Origin: Paenibacillaceae bacterium
Lineage (GTDB): Bacteria > Bacillota > Bacilli > Paenibacillales > NBRC-103111
Reading direction: 5' to 3'
DNA: 5,442 bases
Assembly (NCBI GenBank): GCA_020697475.1
Contig: JAJFMO010000292.1
Span: forward strand, 1-5,442
This document shows positions 1 through 5,076 of this stretch, piece by piece (position 1 is the first letter of the stretch; each line of letters starts with the position of its first letter). Position numbers and translations under genes: made by a program. A model generated the notes under the pieces. The model ran no database searches and was not told where the DNA came from. It was given only the letters and a program-made list of their open reading frames with translations.

Positions 1-173
1 AAGAACGGCAACAACGCCGGGAAGACGAACTTCCACCAGATCGTCAAGCCTTGCAAGGACGAAGCGAACGCCTGATCGGGGAAGGCGATAATGCCGATCA
101 CCAAGGCTGCCGCAAACCCGCCGAGCAGCAAGGTCATCCATCGGCTGTGTGCCGAAAGCCGCGAATTGCGCAT
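1..173 (-). CDS. ylbJ: YlbJ sporulation integral membrane protein, N-terminal part (cut by window edge)
   Basis: Read on the minus strand from the ATG at 173-171, this gives 57 codons, starting MRNSRLSAHSRWMTLL and running off the left edge, so the rest of the gene is outside the window. A GGGAGG ribosome binding site (179-184) lies five bases before the ATG and supports this start. A short basic N-terminus is followed by a hydrophobic membrane segment at about residues 13-31, then the run FPDQAFASSLQGL and WWKFVFPALLPF, which I recognise as the beginning of the YlbJ family. In Bacillus YlbJ is a polytopic membrane protein made in the mother cell and needed for resistant spores; its molecular activity is not established. 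It is divergent from the protease gene ylbL. A mother-cell (sigma-E) promoter would be expected, but I cannot point to a convincing one in the 98-base spacer. Family assignment rests on only 57 residues. Confidence 0.82.
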   Translation of the reverse strand, partial: MRNSRLSAHSRWMTLLLGGFAAALVIGIIAFPDQAFASSLQGLTIWWKFVFPALLPF

Positions 174-202
174 GTTATCCTCCCGCAAATCATAAGGTAA
201 TT

Positions 203-223
203 GGTACATGTTTACGCATGTCC
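203..223. repeat. Imperfect inverted repeat in the ylbJ-ylbL divergent spacer
   Basis: GGTACATG at 203-210 faces CATGTCC at 217-223 across a six-base centre; the inner ACATG/CATGT arms are perfect and the outer GG/CC match if one T is bulged. It lies about midway between the two divergent genes, where a regulator could act on both. The arms are short, no regulator is identifiable, and this could be chance. No strong promoter is visible on either strand of the spacer. Confidence 0.25.
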
Positions 224-271
224 GAGCAAGAATAGAAGTTGACAGCAATGGGGAAGAAGGAGAGAGTCTGT

Positions 272-1405
272 ATGGATTTGAATCCTAATCGATTTATTGT
301 AAAGAACAGGAGCAAATGGCGAAATCGGGCGATATCCGTACTTCTCGGAATTGTAATCGTCTATTTGCTCGTCTTTATGCCGCTTCCTTACTTCATCTAT
401 AAACCCGGCACTGCCGAGAATGTTCATCCGATGGTGAGCGTCGAAGGGGAGCAAGGAAAGGAAACGGGCGTATTCATGTTGACGACGGTTCGGGTGCTGG
501 ATGGCAATATCGTCAACTACCTGTACGCACAGGTGGCGCCTTATCAACAAATTATTACGAAAAGGACCGTATTCCGGGCCGGGGAATCCGAGCAAGAGTA
601 TTCCGAACGACAATCGTTCGTGATGAAAGATTCGCAGAGCAACGCCATCCAGGCGGCGTACCGCGAAGCGGGGATCGCCTTTCATAACGACAATGAGGGC
701 ATCATCGTCTTGCAGGTGCTTGCGAACATGCCCGCTTCCAAGGTGCTGCAGGCCGGGGATTACATTCGTCAAGTCGATGATTTGACGGTGACGAAGCTTG
801 ACGATTTGCTTGCCTATATTCGGGCGAAAAAGCCAGGGGACAACGTCAACGTCACGTTTGAACGCAACAAGGTGACGCGAACGAAGCCGATTGTCTTGGG
901 AGTGCTGCCGCCGGATGCGAACGATCCTAACGGAGTCGAGCGGCCGGGATTCGGTGTCGTGCCGGCGGAAGTGCATTCGGTGAAAGCCGACGATCCGGCT
1001 CGGCAAGTGACCATCAAGGCGGGAGACATTGGCGGACCGTCCGCAGGCCTGATGTTCACCTTGGAAATTTATAATCAATTGACATCCGGAGATTTGACCA
1101 AAGGGTATCGGATCGCCGGCACGGGCACGATCGATCCGGAAGGCCATGTCGGAGTTATTGGCGGTATTCAGCATAAGATCGTCGCTGCCGACCGGGAGAA
1201 AGCGGACATCTTTTTCGCCCCGAAAGATTTGATCCCAAGCAAAGGCGCCCCTATTCGAAACGCCACCGACGCGGAGGAGCAAGCGAAAAAAATTCATTCA
1301 CGCATGAAAGTAGTATCGGTCGGCACACTAGAAGATGCGCTCAACTATTTGCAATCGTTGCCCCCGAAGCCGTCTGCCGCGAGCGGAAACGCCGTTTCGG
1401 GTTGA
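272..1405 (+). CDS. ylbL: Membrane-anchored PDZ and Lon-like (S16) serine protease, YlbL/SepM family
   Basis: The product is 377 residues. A single N-terminal membrane segment (about residues 20-43, rich in I, V, L and followed by PLPYFIYKPG) anchors it with the catalytic part outside the membrane. A PDZ domain follows at about 139-205 (VLANMPASKVLQAGDYI and downstream), then a Lon-type S16 protease domain. The catalytic dyad is visible: Ser257 in GGPSAGLM and Lys302 in GIQHKIVAA, 45 residues apart. In B. subtilis YlbL (DdcP) helps clear the cell-division inhibitor YneA after DNA damage; streptococcal SepM trims a competence pheromone. The substrate here cannot be read from sequence. The start at ATG 272 is chosen because AAGGAG (257-262) sits nine bases before it; the longer frame from TTG 239 or ATG 248 would place this ribosome binding site inside the gene. 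The stop codon overlaps the -35 box of the next promoter. Confidence 0.93.
   Translation: MDLNPNRFIVKNRSKWRNRAISVLLGIVIVYLLVFMPLPYFIYKPGTAENVHPMVSVEGEQGKETGVFMLTTVRVLDGNIVNYLYAQVAPYQQIITKRTVFRAGESEQEYSERQSFVMKDSQSNAIQAAYREAGIAFHNDNEGIIVLQVLANMPASKVLQAGDYIRQVDDLTVTKLDDLLAYIRAKKPGDNVNVTFERNKVTRTKPIVLGVLPPDANDPNGVERPGFGVVPAEVHSVKADDPARQVTIKAGDIGGPSAGLMFTLEIYNQLTSGDLTKGYRIAGTGTIDPEGHVGVIGGIQHKIVAADREKADIFFAPKDLIPSKGAPIRNATDAEEQAKKIHSRMKVVSVGTLEDALNYLQSLPPKPSAASGNAVSG
1386..1398. repeat. Short perfect palindrome just upstream of the yceD promoter
   Basis: GAAACG and CGTTTC flank a single central C, giving a 13-base perfect inverted repeat that ends three bases before the TTGACA box at 1402. It lies inside the last codons of ylbL (residues near the C-terminus, NAVSG). 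It could be an operator for the strong downstream promoter or a small mRNA hairpin, or a chance result of codon choice. No T-tract follows, so it is not an intrinsic terminator. Confidence 0.3.
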
Positions 1406-1431
1406 CAAAGCATGGAATATGTCGATATAAT
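1402..1431 (+). promoter_or_regulatory. Consensus sigma-A promoter for yceD-rpmF
   Basis: A perfect -35 box TTGACA (1402-1407) and a perfect -10 box TATAAT (1426-1431) are separated by 18 bases. Transcription should start near 1438, giving a leader of about 20 bases before the yceD start at 1459. The first bases of the -35 box include the ylbL stop codon TGA (1403-1405), so the promoter is embedded at the gene junction and lets the yceD-rpmF unit be expressed independently of ylbL. Both hexamers match consensus fully, fitting the high demand for a ribosomal protein gene. Confidence 0.88.
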
Positions 1432-1458
1432 AGCATTTGTGTGTCTGGAGTGATGATC

Positions 1459-2007
1459 ATGTTGCTTCGTATGCGAAGCGTTTTGCAATTCGGAGAACAA
1501 CCGCACTGGAGGCTCACCCGCGACATCAGCCATTTACTGAGCGGACGTAAGGAGATTGCCTCTTTCGGCCAACTGGACGTGGATCTGACAGCCAAGCAGG
1601 CGGCGGGTTCGCAGGTATCGGGGGAAGTCGATGTGGCTGGATCGTTGCAACTCGACGCAGAGCTTGTCTGTTCGCGTTGCCTGTCGCTTTCCAAGCAAAC
1701 GTTGACGATTCCGTTTCATGAGAGATTCACTGAGGCGAATGAATTGAACCAGGAAGAGGACGAGGAGGAAGACGAGATCGTTCACTTTGTGAAAGAAGAT
1801 CAAGTCGACCTTGCGCCTTACGTAGACGAGAATGTGTTGCTGGCTTTGCCGTATGTCCCGCTTTGCGACGAACAATGCCGCGGGCTATGCCCGGAATGCG
1901 GGCACAACCTGAACGAGGCGCAATGCGAGTGCAAGGTGGAGCGAATCGATCCTCGGCTGGCCGGTTTAGCTGATTTTAAGTTCGGGGGCTCCCCGCAAAG
2001 TAACTGA
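1459..2007 (+). CDS. yceD: YceD/DUF177 family metal-binding-like protein, upstream partner of L32
   Basis: This encodes 182 residues of the YceD (DUF177) family, called YlbN in Bacillus. Visible hallmarks are a central CSRC pair (Cys71, Cys74), an acidic stretch at 99-106 (EEDEEEDE), and a C-terminal cysteine cluster CDEQCRGLCPECGHNLN followed by CEC (Cys136, 140, 144, 147, 156, 158), which looks like a metal-binding knuckle. Family members are almost always found next to rpmF, and a role in 23S rRNA or large-subunit maturation has been proposed for relatives in other bacteria and plants; the biochemical activity is not known. I chose ATG 1459 because GGAG (1447-1450) is eight bases upstream; ATG 1453 is only two bases from it. 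A longer reading from TTG 1402 is ruled out because that codon is part of the -35 box and upstream of the predicted transcript start. Spacing to rpmF is 85 bases, with no strong promoter between. Confidence 0.92.
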   Translation: MLLRMRSVLQFGEQPHWRLTRDISHLLSGRKEIASFGQLDVDLTAKQAAGSQVSGEVDVAGSLQLDAELVCSRCLSLSKQTLTIPFHERFTEANELNQEEDEEEDEIVHFVKEDQVDLAPYVDENVLLALPYVPLCDEQCRGLCPECGHNLNEAQCECKVERIDPRLAGLADFKFGGSPQSN

Positions 2008-2024
2008 ATTACTTCGAAGCATGA

Positions 2025-2040
2025 CCTCACAAATGTGGGG
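2025..2040 (+). other. Possible hairpin in the rpmF leader
   Basis: CCTCAC and GTGGGG can pair as a six-base-pair RNA stem (one G-U pair) closed by the loop AAAT, between yceD and rpmF. It is not followed by a T-tract, so it is not a typical terminator. The bases ACCTC (2024-2028) are also complementary to GAGGT (2081-2085) within the rpmF ribosome binding site, so the two pairings would be mutually exclusive. This might tune L32 translation, but the competing pairing is only five base pairs and may be chance. Confidence 0.3.
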
Positions 2041-2077
2041 AAATTTACCAAATCGTAGTTCATACAGGAATTCTGTT

Positions 2078-2087
2078 AAGGAGGTGA
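2078..2087 (+). promoter_or_regulatory. Full-length Shine-Dalgarno site of rpmF
   Basis: AAGGAGGTGA is complementary over all ten bases to the usual 3' end of 16S rRNA in Firmicutes. It ends five bases before the ATG at 2093, and the GGAGG core is eight bases from it. This decides the rpmF start and indicates very efficient translation initiation. Confidence 0.9.
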
Positions 2088-2092
2088 CTTAC

Positions 2093-2266
2093 ATGGCAGT
2101 ACCTCAGAGAAGAACGTCGAAGACCCGTCGCGACAAGCGTCGTACTCACTTCAAGCTGGAAGTTCCCGGCATGGTCAAATGCAGCCAATGCGGCGAGTTG
2201 AAATTATCCCACCATGTTTGCAAAGTTTGCGGCTCTTACAAGGGCAGAGAGATTATCAGCCAATAA
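2093..2266 (+). CDS. rpmF: Large-subunit ribosomal protein bL32
   Basis: The product is 57 residues, close to the usual 55-60 for bL32. The N-terminus MAVPQRRTSKTRRDKRRTH is the family signature: highly basic and able to thread into 23S rRNA. The C-terminal half carries a zinc ribbon with CSQC (Cys30, Cys33) and CKVC (Cys43, Cys46), so this is the cysteine-containing, zinc-binding version. Some bacteria also have a zinc-independent copy used in zinc shortage; none is seen here. The start is set by MAVP homology and the strong ribosome binding site; a longer in-frame reading from ATG 2021 would run through the untranslated leader. It is co-transcribed with yceD, a very widespread pairing, and followed by an intrinsic terminator 18 bases after the stop, so it is separated transcriptionally from the lipid genes downstream. 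Confidence 0.98.
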   Translation: MAVPQRRTSKTRRDKRRTHFKLEVPGMVKCSQCGELKLSHHVCKVCGSYKGREIISQ

Positions 2267-2284
2267 GTTAACGGCAGTTTTCCC

Positions 2285-2317
2285 GGCACTTCATGTGAAT
2301 GAGGTGTCTTTTCTTTT
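2285..2317 (+). terminator. Intrinsic terminator after rpmF
   Basis: GGCACTTCAT (2285-2294) pairs with ATGAGGTGTC (2299-2308) as a ten-base-pair stem containing two G-U pairs, closed by the stable GNRA-type loop GTGA (2295-2298). The stem is followed at once by TTTTCTTTT (2309-2317). This has all the parts of a rho-independent terminator and should end the yceD-rpmF transcript before fapR. Confidence 0.88.
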
Positions 2318-2349
2318 GCGCCGCCCTTCCTTTTTGCATTTGTTTTTAA

Positions 2350-2355
2350 TATACT
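2350..2355 (+). promoter_or_regulatory. Candidate -10 box for the fapR-plsX-fabH-fabD operon
   Basis: TATACT differs from TATAAT by one base and lies in the AT-rich stretch between the rpmF terminator and fapR. Transcription would begin near 2362, inside the candidate FapR operator, which is the usual geometry for repression. The -35 region is poor: TTCCTT at 2327-2332 with 17-base spacing is the best I can offer, and TTGCAT (2334-2339) is too close. A promoter is expected here because the preceding transcript is terminated, but its exact position is uncertain. Confidence 0.4.
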
Positions 2356-2360
2356 ACATC

Positions 2361-2377
2361 ATAGCACCAGGTTATAA
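2361..2377 (+). promoter_or_regulatory. Candidate FapR operator (autoregulation by malonyl-CoA sensing)
   Basis: The sequence ATAGCACCAGGTTATAA has the core ACC-N-GGT flanked by TAG on the left and TAA on the right. It matches 12 of 17 positions of the palindromic Bacillus-type site as I remember it (TTAGTACCTGGTACTAA). It lies immediately upstream of fapR and just after a possible -10 box. FapR binding here would repress the operon until malonyl-CoA releases it. The site is imperfect: the bases next to the core do not mirror each other. Confidence 0.5.
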
Positions 2378-2388
2378 AACCAGAGTTC

Positions 2389-3066
2389 ATGTCATACAAT
2401 TTGGATGCGTCGAACGAGCTAAGCCTGCGAACAGGTTGGGCCCGATCGTTCCGCGCGTATGGCGCAAGCAGGGGGGGAACCGCCATCGACAAGCTGCCTA
2501 AGCGGCAACGCCAACAGAAGCTGACCGAGCTGATTGAGAAAAATCCGTTCGTAACCGACGAGGAACTGACCCGCGCGTTTGCCGTCAGCATTCAGACGAT
2601 TCGCCTCGACCGGCTGGAACTCGGCATCCCGGAGCTGCGCGAACGTATGAAATTAATGGCCGAGCAGTCTTACGACCAGGTCAGATCGATCGCCTTGCAC
2701 GAAGTCATTGGAGAAATTATTGATTTACAGTTGGACAAGAGCGGCATCTCTATTTTTGAAATTAAACATGAACACGTCTTTACCCGCAACAAAATCGCCC
2801 GAGGGCATCATATTTTCGCCCAAGCCAATTCGCTCGCCGTCGCGCTGATCAACGACGAGATCGCGTTGACCGCTTCGGCTGACATTCGGTTCGTCCGTCC
2901 GGTCAAGCTGGAGGAGAAGCTCGTGGCGAAAGCTTATGTCCGCTCGATCTCTCGCGGCAAGGCCAAGGTGGAAGTGTTCACCTATGTCGGGGATGAAATT
3001 GTATTTCAAGGTAATTTTTTAATTTATCATTCCAAGAAGGATTTGGTCCATGAGGAGGGGAAATAA
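2389..3066 (+). CDS. fapR: FapR, malonyl-CoA-responsive repressor of lipid synthesis genes
   Basis: FapR represses fatty-acid and phospholipid genes and leaves DNA when it binds malonyl-CoA. Numbering from ATG 2389 (225 residues): a DeoR-like helix-turn-helix at about 56-80 (TDEELTRAFAVSIQTIRLDR), a linker helix to about 100 (PELRERMKLMAEQSYDQVRS), and a hotdog ligand domain at about 120-215. Residues matching the malonyl-CoA site of B. subtilis FapR (F99, R106, G107, N115) are present as F131, R138, G139 and N147 in EHVFTRNKIARGHHIFAQAN. The family is usually about 190 residues, and recognisable homology begins at DKLPKRQRQ, codon 34. The first 32 residues look unlike the family and no good ribosome binding site precedes ATG 2389 or TTG 2401, so the true start may be the ATC at 2485 (193 residues). 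The coordinates give the longest reading with a standard start. The stop overlaps the plsX start by one base. Confidence 0.9.
   Translation: MSYNLDASNELSLRTGWARSFRAYGASRGGTAIDKLPKRQRQQKLTELIEKNPFVTDEELTRAFAVSIQTIRLDRLELGIPELRERMKLMAEQSYDQVRSIALHEVIGEIIDLQLDKSGISIFEIKHEHVFTRNKIARGHHIFAQANSLAVALINDEIALTASADIRFVRPVKLEEKLVAKAYVRSISRGKAKVEVFTYVGDEIVFQGNFLIYHSKKDLVHEEGK
2470..2487 (+). promoter_or_regulatory. Possible true translation start of fapR: G-rich site plus ATC codon
   Basis: AGGGGGGGAA (2470-2479), able to pair with the 16S anti-Shine-Dalgarno end through G-C and G-U pairs, lies seven bases (counted from the last G) before ATC 2485, and ATC-GAC-AAG-CTG-CCT starts exactly where FapR homology starts. 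ATC is a very rare start codon in bacteria; AUU, its nearest relative, is known for infC. The alternatives are the upstream ATG 2389, or ATG 2459 if the run of seven Gs actually holds eight. Sequence alone does not decide. Confidence 0.4.
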
Positions 3067-3068
3067 TG
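3053..3068 (+). promoter_or_regulatory. plsX ribosome binding site and fapR/plsX stop-start overlap
   Basis: AGGAGG (3053-3058) lies seven bases before the plsX ATG and is itself read as part of the last FapR codons. The fapR stop and plsX start share one base in TAATG (3064-3068). This arrangement favours translational coupling of the repressor and the first enzyme of the operon. Confidence 0.88.
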
Positions 3069-4052
3069 CGGATTGCGATTGACGCGATGGGCGGGGATTT
3101 GGCGCCGAAGGCGAACGTGGAAGGAGCCCTCGCGGCAGCTGCACAATGGCGGGATACGGAAATTATTCTCGTGGGGAACGAGAAGGAATTGGCCCCGCTG
3201 CTGTCAACCGCCCCTTCAAATATTCGCGTCCATCACGCGTCGGATGCGATCTTGGCTACAGATGAACCGGTCAAAGCGGTGCGCCGCAAGAAAGACGCCT
3301 CGATGGTGGTGGCCGGCAATCTGGTGCGAGATCGCGAGGCGGACGCCATGATCTCAGCCGGGAATACCGGCGCTTTGATGATTACCGGGCTGCTGGTCGT
3401 CGGACGGTTGCGCGGCATCGACCGACCGGCGCTCGCGCCGATGCTTCCTACAATGGACGGCCGCGGCGTGTTGGCTCTCGATTTGGGCGCCAACCCCGAT
3501 TCGTCGGCGGAAAATTTACAGCAATACGCGATGATGGGCAGCTTGTACCAAGAGAAAATCAACGGCTTGGCCGAGCCTCGCGTCGGGTTGCTCAATATCG
3601 GGACGGAAGCGATGAAAGGCAACGAATTGACGAAGGCGGCGTATCCTCTGCTGGAGCAGTCGCCGATTCGCTTCATCGGCAATGTGGAAGCCCGCGATGT
3701 GCTGAATGGGAATTGCGACGTCATCGTATGCGATGCGTTCGCCGGCAACATCATGCTAAAGGCGATGGAAGGCGCCGCGCATGCGATCACCAGCGAGCTG
3801 AAGAAAGAATTTACGAGTACGCTGATGACGAAGCTGGCCGCTGCGATCTTGAAGCCGAGGCTGAAAAATTTGGTGAAGAAGATGGACTACACCGAATACG
3901 GAGGGGCTCCGTTCCTCGGCCTGAACGGGCTGGTGCTCAAGTGCCACGGCTCTTCGGACGCCAATGCGGTGAAGAACGCCGTTCGACAAGCGAGAATTGC
4001 CATACAGAACGGGCTGGTAGAGGCCATCTCCGGGAGAATCAGCGGGAAATGA
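3066..4052 (+). CDS. plsX: PlsX, acyl-ACP:phosphate acyltransferase
   Basis: PlsX converts acyl-ACP and phosphate to acyl-phosphate, which PlsY then uses to acylate glycerol-3-phosphate; it works as a peripheral enzyme at the inner face of the membrane and links fatty-acid to phospholipid synthesis. The 328-residue length matches the family (about 330). Family marks in order are DAMGGD (6-11), MISAGNTGALM (95-105), LDLGANPDSSAENLQQYA (138-155), LLNIGTEAMKGNE (175-187), FIGNVEARD (203-211), VCDAFAGNIMLKAMEG (221-236) and YGGAPFLGLNG (278-288), then HGSSDANAV (294-302). Nothing appears truncated. It overlaps fapR by one base and is followed by fabH after 10 bases, so it should be under FapR control with the rest of the operon. 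Confidence 0.97.
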   Translation: MRIAIDAMGGDLAPKANVEGALAAAAQWRDTEIILVGNEKELAPLLSTAPSNIRVHHASDAILATDEPVKAVRRKKDASMVVAGNLVRDREADAMISAGNTGALMITGLLVVGRLRGIDRPALAPMLPTMDGRGVLALDLGANPDSSAENLQQYAMMGSLYQEKINGLAEPRVGLLNIGTEAMKGNELTKAAYPLLEQSPIRFIGNVEARDVLNGNCDVIVCDAFAGNIMLKAMEGAAHAITSELKKEFTSTLMTKLAAAILKPRLKNLVKKMDYTEYGGAPFLGLNGLVLKCHGSSDANAVKNAVRQARIAIQNGLVEAISGRISGK

Positions 4053-4062
4053 GGAATCGTTC

Positions 4063-5049
4063 ATGAGTTTATTGCCTGTAGGTGTACTGGGTACGGGCCG
4101 TTATGCGCCCGAGAAAGTGTTGACAAATCACGATTTGGAACAAATGGTGGAGACGAACGATGAATGGATCGTTACCCGCACCGGGATCCGCGAACGACGT
4201 ATTGCCTCCGATCAAGAGGCGTCCTCAGACCTCGCGTTTCACGCCTCCGAGATTGCGTTGAAGAATGCCGGCATTACCGCAGAAGATTTGGATTTGATCA
4301 TTGTGGCGACGATTACGCCGGACAACTTCTTTCCATCCACGGCTTGTACGCTGCAAACTAAATTAAACGCCCGCAAGGCGGCTGCCTTTGATCTGTCTGC
4401 AGCTTGCTCGGGATTTATTTACGGGCTGGCGAACGCATCGAACTTTGTCGCTTCCGGCATCTACAAGTACGTGCTCGTCGTCGGTGCGGAATGTTTGTCG
4501 AAAATTACCGATTACACCGACCGCAATACGTGTATCCTGTTCGGAGACGGGGCAGGCGCGGTCGTCATCGGCCAAGTGCCGGAAGGACGCGGCTTCAAAT
4601 CGTTCGTGCTGGGCGCGGACGGCTCGGGCGGCGAGCTCCTTCACCTGGCTGGAGGCGGCTCCCGCTGCCCGTCGACGCTGGATACGGTTACGGAGGGCAA
4701 GCACTACATCTATATGGCCGGTCGAGAAGTGTTCAAGTTCGCAGTGCGGATTATGGGCGGCGCGGCGGAAGAGGCGCTCTCGAAGGCGGGGCTGGACAAA
4801 AGCGATATCGACTTGCTGATCCCGCACCAAGCGAACCGGCGCATTATCGAATCGGCAATGGAACGGCTGGATTTGCCGGAAGAGAAGTGCATGATCAACC
4901 TGCACAAATACGGCAACGTCTCGGCGGCCTCGATTCCGATTGCGCTCGCCGAAGCGGTCGAGGAAGGCCGGGTGCGTGAGGGAGATTGCCTCGTACTTGT
5001 CGGCTTCGGAGGCGGCTTGACTTGGGGCGCTTCCGTCATTATTTGGTAA
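4063..5049 (+). CDS. fabH: FabH, beta-ketoacyl-ACP synthase III
   Basis: FabH starts each fatty-acid chain by condensing an acyl-CoA primer with malonyl-ACP in the cytoplasm; in Gram-positives of this kind it usually prefers branched primers, but primer choice cannot be read with confidence here. The 328 residues carry a complete thiolase fold with the Cys-His-Asn triad: Cys115 in LSAACSGF, His255 in PHQANRRI and Asn285 in YGNVSAAS. Other marks are the N-terminal TNDEWIVTRTGIRERRI (31-47), FGDGAGAVV (160-168) and the C-terminal GFGGGLTWG (314-322). GAGGA (4051-4055) is seven bases before the ATG. In B. subtilis the fabH genes are not in the fapR-plsX unit, whereas here fabH sits between plsX and fabD, so FabH supply is probably FapR-controlled together with its neighbours. 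Confidence 0.97.
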   Translation: MSLLPVGVLGTGRYAPEKVLTNHDLEQMVETNDEWIVTRTGIRERRIASDQEASSDLAFHASEIALKNAGITAEDLDLIIVATITPDNFFPSTACTLQTKLNARKAAAFDLSAACSGFIYGLANASNFVASGIYKYVLVVGAECLSKITDYTDRNTCILFGDGAGAVVIGQVPEGRGFKSFVLGADGSGGELLHLAGGGSRCPSTLDTVTEGKHYIYMAGREVFKFAVRIMGGAAEEALSKAGLDKSDIDLLIPHQANRRIIESAMERLDLPEEKCMINLHKYGNVSAASIPIALAEAVEEGRVREGDCLVLVGFGGGLTWGASVIIW

Positions 5050-5076
5050 TTGTGAGTAGGGGCAAGGAGGAGAACG

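Noticed and set aside
239..271. Upstream extension of ylbL from TTG 239 or ATG 248
   Set aside because: AAGGAG at 257-262 is correctly spaced for ATG 272, and the extension adds only 11 residues before the membrane anchor without any ribosome binding site of its own. The TTGACA at 239 has no -10 box at a usable distance either.
212..1297. Long open frame of 361 codons on the minus strand across ylbL
   Set aside because: It is antisense to a well-supported protease gene, has no recognisable domain or good ribosome binding site, and its composition (many R, H, D) is typical of the shadow of a GC-rich gene.
2393..2400. CATACAAT, similar to a mother-cell sigma-E -10 box
   Set aside because: No acceptable matching -35 element is found at the right distance, and sporulation control of the lipid operon from inside the possible fapR coding region is not otherwise supported.
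2214..2501. Open frame of 95 codons overlapping the end of rpmF and running through the terminator
   Set aside because: It starts inside rpmF in another frame, crosses a strong intrinsic terminator and the fapR control region, has no ribosome binding site and resembles no family.
3713..4066. Alternative plus-strand open frame inside plsX
   Set aside because: It is a +2 frame shadow of the conserved PlsX C-terminal half, very rich in R and E, with no independent start signal.
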